Made by a program: the position numbers and the translations under genes. Below the pieces are notes generated by a model that worked only from the letters and a program-made list of their open reading frames with translations, was not told the origin of the DNA and did not search any database. Source: a virus. From it: a DNA stretch of 44,789 nucleotides. The stretch is from IMG/VR virus record IMGVR_UViG_3300035145_001847, positions 1 to 44,789 of that record; one strand, 5' to 3'. Positions within the stretch are counted from its first letter, which is position 1; every line of letters starts with the position of its first letter. Below, piece by piece: positions 30,924 through 38,485 of this stretch.

Positions 30924-32060
30924 ATGGAATTAAATAAATTAGATCATAGATGGGATAATCAATTAATAAATCATGATCATGAAAAGTATAATTGGCGTCA
31001 GTATTTTATAGATGCTGTACAAGAAAAATATCCACAGGTTAAAGAATTAGAAAAACTACATGAAGTAATGGCACCTAACGAAATTAATGATTTTGTTTGG
31101 GACGTTCAACGTATATGTAAAACCGAAGAGTTTGCTAGAAAGTTAGATGACTTTATGGACGATGTTGCAAGACCCAGATTAGATGGTGCTGACTTTATGG
31201 TACAAGATGTTGTTGGTGTAAGAGTAGTTATTCCTAATCAAGCAAAACACGGTAGAACACTAAACTTTCATCAGGGTATTTGGTTTGGGCATGGCCCAGG
31301 TATGTTTAGTATTTGGAGTCCAATTACAGAAGCATGGGACTCCAACACTATGCAAATTTTACCTTGGGAAGAAAGTAGAATGATAACACAAAAAGCATAC
31401 GATGAACAATTAAGTTATCAGGATATACAAAAACTTTGTTTAGAACATAGTATTCCATGTAATGCATCTCCCGGACAAAGTTGGTTGTTCCAACAAGGGC
31501 ATCTACACGGTAATATAAACAATGAAACAGATATTACACGTTGGAGTTTTGATACTAGAGTTTTAGTTAAAGGCGGTAACTATGGTAGACGTAGACCAGG
31601 TGGGTATTTTAGATTGCATAGAACTTACAGACAGCCTTTAAGCAATATAGATACAAATAAAACCTGGATAAACTATATTGATATGAATAGCAGATTTTGT
31701 GAAACAACTCCTTTCTTTGTAACCAGTATGATAATGCAACAGTTTTGTAAAGACGTTGGCATAGAACCAGCAGACTATCCTTTAGAACTTTCGTTTTGTC
31801 ATTGGGAGCCTATGTTAGAAGACTTTATTAAAGATCCAAATATCCAGGGTATAGTATTTCCAAGTATTTTAGGAATCACCTATGACAAAGAACGCAGAGA
31901 CGAACTTATAGATATGGCATTTGCAAATAATACCGATCTTTTGTTTGTGGATGAAAGGATATTGTTAAATAATGACAAGGAAAGAGATTACTTGGATAAA
32001 ATATTTGAGTACATAAACGATGAAGAAGACCCAGATTTATTATTAGGACACACAAGGTAA
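30924..32060 (+). CDS. 2OG-Fe(II) oxygenase-like protein with HxG in place of HxD, fused to a second domain
   Basis: 378 residues. The first ~215 residues resemble the sporadic carbohydrate cluster 2OG-Fe(II) oxygenase family: LNFHQGIWFGHGPGMFSIWS, then SNTMQILPWEES, and WLFQQGHLHGNINN with RWSFDTR. The candidate iron ligands are H116 and H193 or H195, with an Arg (206 or 212) to bind 2-oxoglutarate. The expected HxD aspartate is Gly (H116-Q-G118), as in non-haem iron halogenases. Residues about 245-340 resemble the LIC12192-type protein of the same carbohydrate clusters. It has AAGGA and begins a three-gene unit with two glycosyltransferases. A sugar-tailoring role is inferred; halogenation is a hypothesis. 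Confidence 0.65.
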   Translation: MELNKLDHRWDNQLINHDHEKYNWRQYFIDAVQEKYPQVKELEKLHEVMAPNEINDFVWDVQRICKTEEFARKLDDFMDDVARPRLDGADFMVQDVVGVRVVIPNQAKHGRTLNFHQGIWFGHGPGMFSIWSPITEAWDSNTMQILPWEESRMITQKAYDEQLSYQDIQKLCLEHSIPCNASPGQSWLFQQGHLHGNINNETDITRWSFDTRVLVKGGNYGRRRPGGYFRLHRTYRQPLSNIDTNKTWINYIDMNSRFCETTPFFVTSMIMQQFCKDVGIEPADYPLELSFCHWEPMLEDFIKDPNIQGIVFPSILGITYDKERRDELIDMAFANNTDLLFVDERILLNNDKERDYLDKIFEYINDEEDPDLLLGHTR

Positions 32061-32063
32061 AAA

Positions 32064-33005
32064 ATGGCAAAGAAAAAAGCAAAGAAGGTTGAAAAGCCTG
32101 AAGTACAAAATAATGACAACGATGTCATGTTCAAATTACTAGACGAAAAAATAGAAGTACCTTTAGGACTTTTAAGACAAAAACATATTTTTATTGCAAC
32201 GCCTTGTTATGGTGGGCAGTTGGGAGAACCATATTTTAGAAGTATGATGAGGTTAGCAATATTATTTAATAAGTATAACATTCAATATACAGTAAGTACT
32301 CTTGCTAATGAAAGTTTAGTTACCAGAGGAAGAAATACATTAACAAGTTTCTTTATGGAAAACCAATCAGCAACTCATTTATTTTTTATCGATGCGGATA
32401 TAGAATTCAATCCAGAAGATATTTTGAGAATGGTTGCATATGATAAACCAATTGTTGTTGGCGCCTATCCTAAAAAAGCAATAAATTGGAATAGTATTAT
32501 AGGTGCCGCAAGAAATCCTGATTTAAATGAAGACGAAAATACCATAGAAGGACACAGTTCTAACTATGTTGTAAACTTTGATTTTGTAACAGACAAAGAC
32601 GGAAACAAAACACCGCAAGTACAAATAGAAGATAATTTAGTAAAACTTAAAGATGCAGGAACAGGCTTTATGTGTATTAGGAAAGACGTAATACAGCAAA
32701 TGTTTGATAAACATCCTGAATACAAATATGTGAATGATATTAATGTAGATCAAAAGTTTGAACCTTATATGTATGCATTGTTTGATACAATGATTGATCC
32801 TGAAAGTAGACGTTACTTATCAGAGGACTATATGTTTTGCAGAACATGGCAAAATATGGGAGGTACTGTTTACTTAGATCCACGTACAGCTCTTAATCAT
32901 GTAGGTCATTACACATTCCGTGGAAATATTAGAAAATTATTTACAGGTGAAAACAGTCATCACAGAAAAACAGAGGTAAGTCAAAATGGCAAAACAACAA
33001 CCTAA
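32064..33005 (+). CDS. GT-A-fold glycosyltransferase
   Basis: 313 residues. HIFIATPCYGGQLGEPYFRS begins a GT-A nucleotide-sugar binding fold, THLFFIDADIEFNPEDIL carries the metal-binding DxD (D-A-D), and LSEDYMFCRTW fits the ED acid/base region. The N-terminal 25 residues are a Lys-rich tail. It would transfer a sugar from a nucleotide sugar to an unknown acceptor (phage DNA, virion protein or host glycan). It starts four bases after the oxygenase and overlaps the next glycosyltransferase by 20 bases, so the three form one operon. Confidence 0.8.
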   Translation: MAKKKAKKVEKPEVQNNDNDVMFKLLDEKIEVPLGLLRQKHIFIATPCYGGQLGEPYFRSMMRLAILFNKYNIQYTVSTLANESLVTRGRNTLTSFFMENQSATHLFFIDADIEFNPEDILRMVAYDKPIVVGAYPKKAINWNSIIGAARNPDLNEDENTIEGHSSNYVVNFDFVTDKDGNKTPQVQIEDNLVKLKDAGTGFMCIRKDVIQQMFDKHPEYKYVNDINVDQKFEPYMYALFDTMIDPESRRYLSEDYMFCRTWQNMGGTVYLDPRTALNHVGHYTFRGNIRKLFTGENSHHRKTEVSQNGKTTT

Positions 33006-33864
33006 AACAGAAAAATCAGTTATATCAGTGCTACTACCTACTAGAGGTCGTAGAGAAGTATTAAGAAAAAGTTTAGACTCATTAGTTAGTAAAGCAAGTA
33101 ATCCTGAAAGACTGGAAATACTTTTTGGTGTTGATGAAGACGACCAAACAGTTATAGATTATATTAAAGAGGAAATAGCAGAAGACCTTAAAGAAGTAGG
33201 TATAGAAGCCAGAGCTAGTATTTTTAAACCACTTGGATATGAAAACTTGCACATATACGTTAATACACTTGCAGGAGCGGCTACAGGAGATTGGTTCTTT
33301 TTCTGGAACGATGATTGCTTAATGGTATCAGAAGGCTGGGACAATGTTATAGATCAGTACAATGGGCAATTTAAATTACTAGGTCCTAAAGATAATCATA
33401 ACGGCCATCCTTATGCTATACTACCTATTGTTCCTAGAGATTGGTTTATTCTAATGGGCCATTTAAGTCAAAATCCTCAAAACGATGCCTGGCTGAGCCA
33501 TATTGCTTACATGCTAGATATATTTGAAAGAGTAGATTTCGAATTTATACATGACAGAGCAGATATTACAGGTAATAACGATGACGAAACCTTCCAAAAC
33601 AGAAAGTATATGGAGGGTAATCCTAGTGATCCTAAGGATTTTGGACATACAGACATGCAAAATGCTCGTGTAAATTCAGCACACAAAATTGCATGGTTCC
33701 TAGATAAAATAGGAACACCGTCGGAGTTTTGGGAAAAAGTTAAAGAAGGTAAGCAAGATCCTTTTGAAAAAATGGTTTGGCAAGAAGGAGTTAAAGGTGC
33801 AGGACAATTGGCTCCTATAAATGAGACACCTGAATTACCAGACGATCACAAAATTACTCTATAA
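32986..33864 (+). CDS. Glycosyltransferase family 2-like protein
   Basis: 292 residues. VISVLLPTRGRREVLRKSLD is the classic family-2 N-terminus, LEILFGVDEDD the nucleotide site, and WFFFWNDDCLMVSEGWD the acidic metal-binding motif (N-D-D). Good Shine-Dalgarno GAGGT inside the preceding gene. The last 40 residues are Pro/Glu-rich. Together with the oxygenase-like gene and the other glycosyltransferase it probably builds or edits one glycan. The acceptor is unknown. Confidence 0.8.
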   Translation: MAKQQPKTEKSVISVLLPTRGRREVLRKSLDSLVSKASNPERLEILFGVDEDDQTVIDYIKEEIAEDLKEVGIEARASIFKPLGYENLHIYVNTLAGAATGDWFFFWNDDCLMVSEGWDNVIDQYNGQFKLLGPKDNHNGHPYAILPIVPRDWFILMGHLSQNPQNDAWLSHIAYMLDIFERVDFEFIHDRADITGNNDDETFQNRKYMEGNPSDPKDFGHTDMQNARVNSAHKIAWFLDKIGTPSEFWEKVKEGKQDPFEKMVWQEGVKGAGQLAPINETPELPDDHKITL

Positions 33865-33891
33865 AAACTTCAAAAATATGTTGTAAAAAGG

Positions 33892-33919
33892 TTGACAACT
33901 CCTTAATTTGTGCTATCAT
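33892..33919 (+). promoter_or_regulatory. Early sigma70-type promoter with extended -10
   Basis: TTGACA (33892-33897), a 16-bp spacer, TGC just before TATCAT (33914-33919). The leader ends in a 27-base segment (33933-33959) identical to that at 36478-36504, including GGTAGGAG. Drives the 33954-35598 unit. Confidence 0.9.
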
Positions 33920-33953
33920 ATATACATAAATTAATAAAAAGGTAGGAGTTTTT

Positions 33954-34529
33954 ATGCAATACGACATTTATCAAATCAAAGTTACTGACGAGATATCAGA
34001 TTACGTTAATTCAAATGACAGAGGACACTTTGGTGCCGCTGAAAAATATCCTCTATACCATGCAAAAATGGAAACAATGCGTAGTTTAGAAGATAAAATA
34101 AACTTTAAATCAGAATATTTTTCACACTATACTAAAGTTTGTGAAGTAGATGGTAGATTTAACGGCCTTACAGAAGGTGATAGAGATTATACTGTTACCA
34201 GCAAAAATGAAGTATTCTCAATTCTAAATCAATGTTATTTAGATGAAGACACAGGTGAGGACATTGTTTTTGATAAACATGTATCAGGTTTTAAAATGAA
34301 AACAATTACTCGTAAAGACGGTGAAGTAATTACATACAGAGATATGCACTCACTATCAGTAGGTGATATTATTGCTGAAGTCCCACAAATAGGTTACGAA
34401 GTTTTTAAAACAGAAGATATCGTAAAAGAAACCAGATATTATATTGTTGAAGATTATGGTTTTAGTGATATCACAGATATTATAGATGAAAGTGATATTG
34501 CTGTAAACAGAATTGCGGAGGCTGTTTAA
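33954..34529 (+). CDS. Early hypothetical protein, YodL-like motif
   Basis: 191 residues, acidic, first gene of the early unit with a strong leader (GGTAGGAG). Near residue 135, YRDMHSLSVGDIIAEV resembles the SLSVGD element of YodL-family proteins found in phages and mobile elements. No catalytic motif or membrane span. It shares promoter, leader and first codons with the gene at 36499. Possibly a host-takeover or antirestriction-type protein, which is inference only. Confidence 0.7.
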   Translation: MQYDIYQIKVTDEISDYVNSNDRGHFGAAEKYPLYHAKMETMRSLEDKINFKSEYFSHYTKVCEVDGRFNGLTEGDRDYTVTSKNEVFSILNQCYLDEDTGEDIVFDKHVSGFKMKTITRKDGEVITYRDMHSLSVGDIIAEVPQIGYEVFKTEDIVKETRYYIVEDYGFSDITDIIDESDIAVNRIAEAV

Positions 34530-34900
34530 TGATTAAGAATAGAAACACACAAATTCTTTCCAAAGACTACAAATCAACTGAACAACTTAAAGAATTTATG
34601 GAAGTTGTTGTTGGGTTAAAGTTAAGACCAGTATATGGTAAAGACAATGCTTTTTGGGTAACTGGTGAAAAAGACGGTGATTATATAGATGGTTCTAAAT
34701 ACTATAAAATAGTATTTGGGCATGTTGCAATGGAAAAATTTGTTAATGGTCCTGACGGCTATCAGGTGAAACAAGTTAAGGAAGGCTATGGATTTGATTT
34801 ACAAGCGACTGGTGACTACAATGCTTGGAGTATGCTAGGTAGGTACAGAGATAAAATTAAGGAAGCCTTAGAAAATAAAAAACAAGCGGAGGCAGTATAA
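34529..34900 (+). CDS. Early hypothetical protein
   Basis: 123 residues, overlapping its neighbours by one base on each side, with GGAGG before the start. Mixed alpha/beta with Gly/Tyr/Lys-rich segments (YYKIVFGHVAMEKFV, GYGFDLQATGDYNAWSML). No membrane span or motif recognised. Second gene of the early operon; function unknown. Confidence 0.65.
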   Translation: MIKNRNTQILSKDYKSTEQLKEFMEVVVGLKLRPVYGKDNAFWVTGEKDGDYIDGSKYYKIVFGHVAMEKFVNGPDGYQVKQVKEGYGFDLQATGDYNAWSMLGRYRDKIKEALENKKQAEAV

Positions 34901-35058
34901 TGGCAGTTAGACATATTGAAAGTGGTTGGGCTGATTTAGAAAGAGCCAAACAAAGAAAAAAGGAAGGCCTCAACGGAGAACAATTAGAAGAAAACCAATG
35001 TATATGTGGTGAGTTTGACTGCAAAGAAGAATATGCACATTGGACATCAGGATTTTAA
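34900..35058 (+). CDS. Small early protein with a possible zinc knuckle
   Basis: 52 residues, one-base overlap upstream, GGAGG site. The first half is a charged helix (DLERAKQRKKEGLNGEQL). The second half has CICGEFDCKEEYAHW, three Cys and a His that could bind zinc. It ends directly against the start of the exonuclease gene. Function unknown. Confidence 0.65.
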   Translation: MAVRHIESGWADLERAKQRKKEGLNGEQLEENQCICGEFDCKEEYAHWTSGF

Positions 35059-35598
35059 ATGGCAACTCATGCAATGATAGATATAGAAACACTAGGTACT
35101 TTACCTGAAAGTGTTATCTTATCTGTGGGCGGAGTAAAGTTTGATCCTTTTACATCTAACGAACCTTTTGATGGAAAGCATTGGAAATTAGATGCAGATT
35201 CTCAAACTAAAAAGGGCAGATTCGTTGATGACAAAACACTAGAATGGTGGGCTAAACAAGATCAAGCCATACAGGATGTTGCCTTTACAGACGAAGGCAG
35301 AGTACCTGTGGATACCTTTATGAAAGAACTTAATGCTTGGTTAACAGGGTGTGAAACAATCTGGTGCCAAGGTCCTCAATTTGATATGGTTATTATAGAA
35401 CATTTATTCAGAGACTTTGATCATCATATGAATTGGTTTTTTTGGCAAGTAAATGATTGTAGAACATTATTTAAAATGATGCCCGTAGATCCTCGTAAAG
35501 CCATACAGCAAAATTTACACGATGCTCAGGCTGACGCACACTGGCAAGCAGTATGCGTTCAGCAATTTTATCGTGATTATAAAGTATTACCTAGGTAA
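35059..35598 (+). CDS. dexA: DEDD 3'-5' exonuclease, T4 DexA-like
   Basis: 179 residues. MIDIETLGT (D8, E10) is ExoI, CQGPQFDMVIIEHLF holds the ExoII Asp, and LHDAQADAHWQAVCV is the ExoIII HxxxxD-type motif. Length and motif spacing fit the short T4 DexA / Rv2179c-type exonuclease family, which removes nucleotides from single-stranded 3' ends of DNA or RNA. Last gene of the early unit begun at 33954. The DEDD call is firm; DexA orthology is likely. Confidence 0.85.
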   Translation: MATHAMIDIETLGTLPESVILSVGGVKFDPFTSNEPFDGKHWKLDADSQTKKGRFVDDKTLEWWAKQDQAIQDVAFTDEGRVPVDTFMKELNAWLTGCETIWCQGPQFDMVIIEHLFRDFDHHMNWFFWQVNDCRTLFKMMPVDPRKAIQQNLHDAQADAHWQAVCVQQFYRDYKVLPR

Positions 35599-35667
35599 TA
35601 GATAATTTTACGACTTTATTGAGTCTTCCTGATTTCATTAATTTATGAAATTTATTAAATATTTTCT

Positions 35668-35973
35668 TCATGCTATTCTTTCCAAGTTACTGAATCTACA
35701 TGTTGAAAAGCCTTCATTGTGTTGAACTCCAAAGGAGTTGTGTATTCTATCATTGAATACATATCTGTAATGTTGTTTTCGTTTGAAGTCACATCTATTA
35801 GATCTAATGATATCTCCACGATAGACAGATTCGTCTTTCATTTGAAAATAAATTTCATTTGATTTAGTAAAAATAACTTTGTCCACATCTGTTTTATCGA
35901 TGTGATTATCAGCCAATGCTGGACCGCTAATGAGTAGGGTTAGCATGGCTACTATACCTAATGGTTTCGCCAT
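35668..35973 (-). CDS. Secreted small cysteine-containing protein
   Basis: 101 residues. I start at 35973 because it has AGGAG seven bases upstream and begins a clear Sec signal peptide (AKPLGIVAMLTLLISGPALA, cleavage before DN). The mature part has two cysteines (NRCDF and FSTCRF) that can form a periplasmic disulfide and a beta-rich middle (IYFQMKDESVYRGDII). Only minus-strand gene in the early region. Its leader holds the phased GTTACA repeats. Family not recognised. With the EF-hand protein it is one of two phage proteins predicted to be exported. Confidence 0.7.
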   Translation of the reverse strand: MAKPLGIVAMLTLLISGPALADNHIDKTDVDKVIFTKSNEIYFQMKDESVYRGDIIRSNRCDFKRKQHYRYVFNDRIHNSFGVQHNEGFSTCRFSNLERIA

Positions 35974-36048
35974 ATTTTTCTCCTGTAATGTGGTAACCAA
36001 CTGTACCTAACTGTTCTTTACTTTATCACTAAGTGAACTGTAAAATGT

Positions 36049-36097
36049 GTTACAGGTTTGTTACAATTTTGTTACAGTTTTATTTATCATCTGTAAC
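36049..36097. repeat. Phased GTTACA repeats with an inverted copy, probable operator
   Basis: GTTACA occurs at 36049, 36060 and 36071, exactly 11 bp apart (one helical turn). The last copy, GTTACAG at 36071, is inverted as CTGTAAC at 36091-36097. They lie between the secreted-protein gene (minus) and the strong early promoter at 36105 (plus). Confidence 0.8.
36081..36088 (-). promoter_or_regulatory. Minus-strand late promoter (GATAAATA)
   Basis: GATAAATAAAAC on the minus strand lies between the arms of the GTTACAG/CTGTAAC inverted repeat. It could drive the secreted protein at 35973 with a leader of about 100 bases that contains the three direct repeats. Confidence 0.55.
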
Positions 36098-36104
36098 AAT
36101 AAAC

Positions 36105-36132
36105 TTGACAATGAATGGAAAAATGCTATAAT
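36105..36132 (+). promoter_or_regulatory. Strong early sigma70-type promoter
   Basis: TTGACA (36105-36110), 16-bp spacer, TGC before a consensus TATAAT (36127-36132). The best promoter in the window; drives the single gene at 36166. Confidence 0.93.
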
Positions 36133-36165
36133 ATATCTTACATTAAACAAAACCGAGGAGGTTAT

Positions 36166-36393
36166 ATGAATAATGTAATAAGCATGGTACAGGATTTTGT
36201 AGTAGGAATTACAAAAATCTTTGTAGCATTAATACCGTTAGGTGTAGTTGCTAGTATTGTATTTGGTAACACACTTATTATAGGCGATGTAGTAGGTAAC
36301 TTAGTTGCTCTAGTACAAGGCTTAGGTGAAGCAGGCCTAGTAGGACTTATTGTAGTTTTACTATTAGCATCTGTTTTTGGTAACGGTAAGTAA
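36166..36393 (+). CDS. Early two-span membrane protein
   Basis: 75 residues. The ATG at 36166 is chosen because GAGGAGG lies just upstream; the longer frame from 36115 overlaps the promoter. Two hydrophobic spans: about 14-40 (ITKIFVALIPLGVVASIVFG) and about 50-71 (EAGLVGLIVVLLLASVFG), with a Gly-rich turn and few charges. It has its own consensus promoter, strong ribosome site and terminator, so it is made early and heavily. Candidate superinfection-exclusion, membrane-takeover or antiholin protein; no family recognised. Confidence 0.8.
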   Translation: MNNVISMVQDFVVGITKIFVALIPLGVVASIVFGNTLIIGDVVGNLVALVQGLGEAGLVGLIVVLLLASVFGNGK

Positions 36394-36400
36394 AGTAATT

Positions 36401-36425
36401 AGGGCATATTTATATGCCCTTTTTT
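36401..36425 (+). terminator. Rho-independent terminator
   Basis: A nine-bp stem AGGGCATAT / ATATGCCCT with a TT turn is followed by six T. It closes the single-gene early unit. Confidence 0.92.
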
Positions 36426-36437
36426 CTAAAAAAAAGG

Positions 36438-36465
36438 TTGACAATATCCAAAAAAATGCTATACT
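36438..36465 (+). promoter_or_regulatory. Early sigma70-type promoter, near-copy of the 33892 promoter
   Basis: TTGACA (36438-36443), 16-bp spacer, TGC before TATACT (36460-36465). Followed by the 27-base leader segment shared with 33933-33959. Confidence 0.9.
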
Positions 36466-36498
36466 ATATGTATATTAAATAAAAAGGTAGGAGTTTTT

Positions 36499-36870
36499 AT
36501 GCAAGGTATTTACACACAAAATCAAAGCAAGGACAAAATTAGATCTGTTAATGGATTTATTATTAATACAGTTACTTGCTATAATGATAACAATGACGAT
36601 TCAGTCAACATTCAACTTACAGGATTAGAATCCATGTGGTACAATCACGAAGAAATGATTGATCATCCTGAAGGCAGTGAGTATCCAACAGGAGTTAATG
36701 AGCCATTTAGAAAATTAATGTTAGAAAGAATTGCTAACAGTATTTTAGCAAGAACTGGTTATGATATCAGAGATTATGATCATGTTATACATGCTTCATG
36801 TCACCCTGCTAGAGATGAAAATGGTAACATTATTGACCATGCAGGTTCAAATTTAGTGAGGAATGTTTAA
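36499..36870 (+). CDS. Early hypothetical protein
   Basis: 123 residues. Begins in the duplicated leader (GGTAGGAG, ATGCAA). Acidic with a His-rich C-terminal part (DYDHVIHASCHPARDENGNI) that could bind a metal. It shares a final base with the ligase gene, so it is first in the ligase operon. No family recognised; not obviously homologous in sequence to the 33954 product despite the shared leader. Confidence 0.7.
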   Translation: MQGIYTQNQSKDKIRSVNGFIINTVTCYNDNNDDSVNIQLTGLESMWYNHEEMIDHPEGSEYPTGVNEPFRKLMLERIANSILARTGYDIRDYDHVIHASCHPARDENGNIIDHAGSNLVRNV

Positions 36871-38144
36871 TGAATCCTTGGAACATTATACAAAAATTAG
36901 AATCAGATAACAGCAGACTTTTTAAGGAGTCTGTTGTTGCAGAGCATATTGACAATAAAGAATTTGTCAAAGGTGCTCAGTATGCCTTAGATCCACTTGT
37001 AACATTTGGAGTTCAACAAGTTCCATTTAGTGAAACAGATGGTAAAGGTATTTTAGAAAAAGACTTTTATGCAATCGCTGATATGCTAGTTAATAGAGAA
37101 TTAACAGGACACGCGGCCAGAGATGCCATACAGGAATTATCTGACTTAGCAACCAATGAGCAATGGAACGATTGGTATAGAAGAATACTTATTAAAGACT
37201 TTAGATGTGGAACAAGTGTAAAAACATTTAATGGTGTAAAGAAAGGCATTATTCCAGTGTTTGGTTGTATGTTAGCACATGATGGTGCTAAACATCCTAA
37301 AAAGATTAAAGGCGAATGTTTTGTAGAATACAAGTATGATGGCGTAAGAGTTATTGCTATTGTACAAAATGGCTCTGCTACATTGTATTCTCGTAATGGT
37401 AAAATACTTCCTAACTTTCCTCACATAGAAGAAGCATTAGGTAAGCCAGAGTTTGAGGGTTTAGTATTTGATGGTGAAGTAATGAGTGACGACTTCCAAA
37501 GTTTAATGAAGCAAGTACACAGAAAATCAGGTGCCAATACAGAAGATGCATACTTGGCACTATTTGATATGCTTACACTTGCAGAATTTAATGCAGGTGG
37601 AACCAGTAAAGACGCAGTAGTAAGACGTAAAAGACTTATTGAATTAGACGATCATAATCTACTTCCTGACAGTATCAGAATAGTTGATGCATATAGTGTA
37701 AACTTTGATACTGAAGAAGGCAGAGCAGAGTTTGATAAACTTAACAAAACTGCATTAGCAGAGGGTTATGAAGGACTAATGATCAAACCAATTAGTGAAG
37801 GCTATAAATGTAAACGTTCACATGCTTGGTTAAAAGTAAAGCCATTTATTGAAGTAACACTTAAAGTTATTTCATTAGAAGAAGGCACAGGCAAAAACGA
37901 AGGCATGTTAGGCGCTCTTGTAGTAGAGGGAGAAGACGATGGTAAGTTTTTTCATGTAAACGTTGGTAGTGGTCTTAGTGACGACATGCGTAAAGATGTA
38001 TGGGCGGCACAAGATAAAGTTATAGGACAACTTGTTGAAGTAAGAGCAGATGCGGCCACTATAGGACAAGATAGTGACACTTGGAGCCTTAGGTTCCCAA
38101 GGTTCAAAACTTTTAGAGGATTTGAACTAGGAGAGAAATTATAA
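36870..38144 (+). CDS. 30: ATP-dependent DNA ligase, T4 gp30-like
   Basis: 424 residues. Seals nicks in double-stranded DNA during replication and repair. Motif I YKYDGVR with the AMP-accepting K155, motif III LVFDGEVMS, motif IV EGLMIKPI and motif V AWLKVKPF are all present. N-terminal ~140 residues form the DNA-binding domain, and a C-terminal OB-type region follows (TLKVISLEEGTGKN to the end). Shine-Dalgarno GAGGAA. Early operon with the 36499 gene and small membrane genes downstream. Confidence 0.95.
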   Translation: MNPWNIIQKLESDNSRLFKESVVAEHIDNKEFVKGAQYALDPLVTFGVQQVPFSETDGKGILEKDFYAIADMLVNRELTGHAARDAIQELSDLATNEQWNDWYRRILIKDFRCGTSVKTFNGVKKGIIPVFGCMLAHDGAKHPKKIKGECFVEYKYDGVRVIAIVQNGSATLYSRNGKILPNFPHIEEALGKPEFEGLVFDGEVMSDDFQSLMKQVHRKSGANTEDAYLALFDMLTLAEFNAGGTSKDAVVRRKRLIELDDHNLLPDSIRIVDAYSVNFDTEEGRAEFDKLNKTALAEGYEGLMIKPISEGYKCKRSHAWLKVKPFIEVTLKVISLEEGTGKNEGMLGALVVEGEDDGKFFHVNVGSGLSDDMRKDVWAAQDKVIGQLVEVRADAATIGQDSDTWSLRFPRFKTFRGFELGEKL

Positions 38145-38314
38145 TGACTGGTTATATATTATTTGTAGCGGTATTTGTTTGGATAGTATCCTATGTAAGA
38201 CTGCCCAAGTGGACCTTTCCACAGGTAAACGTAGTACAAAGAAGTAACTTTGCTACTCTTAATAGTATCTTTGTAATAGTAGTTTATATAATGTTTATGT
38301 TGGCAAACGGATGA
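38144..38314 (+). CDS. Small two-span membrane protein, 56 residues
   Basis: One-base overlap with the ligase stop (TAATG), GGAG upstream. Spans: TGYILFVAVFVWIVSYV at the N-terminus and NSIFVIVVYIMFMLANG at the C-terminus, separated by a short basic loop (RLPKWTFPQVNVVQRSN). Helical hairpin in the inner membrane, early expressed. Function unknown. Confidence 0.65.
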   Translation: MTGYILFVAVFVWIVSYVRLPKWTFPQVNVVQRSNFATLNSIFVIVVYIMFMLANG

Positions 38315-38400
38315 TTGAATTTATGCAAACAATATTTACAAGTGCCTTGTTTTTAACAATAACACGTTTTGGTGTTAGGGACGGATTTTATCGTGATTAA
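38311..38400 (+). CDS. Tiny ORF, 29 residues
   Basis: MIEFMQTIFTSALFLTITRF then GVRDGFYRD. Overlaps the previous ORF by four bases (ATGA) and the next by eight. Amphipathic N-terminus. Supported by packing only. Confidence 0.4.
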   Translation: MIEFMQTIFTSALFLTITRFGVRDGFYRD

Positions 38401-38485
38401 TTGGGTATTTGGTTGGATTAGTATAGATTACCTTATTGAAAAAGGAGTGATTAAAAATGACAAGCAAACAGAAAAAGCAAATTAA
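38393..38485 (+). CDS. Tiny ORF, 30 residues (GTG start)
   Basis: Begins GTG inside the previous ORF and reads INWVFGWISIDYLIEKGVIK then KNDKQTEKAN, overlapping the next gene by 29 bases. The first 14 residues could lie on a membrane surface. It may be only the ribosome-delivery region of the next gene (AAAGGAG lies within it). Confidence 0.3.
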   Translation: MINWVFGWISIDYLIEKGVIKNDKQTEKAN

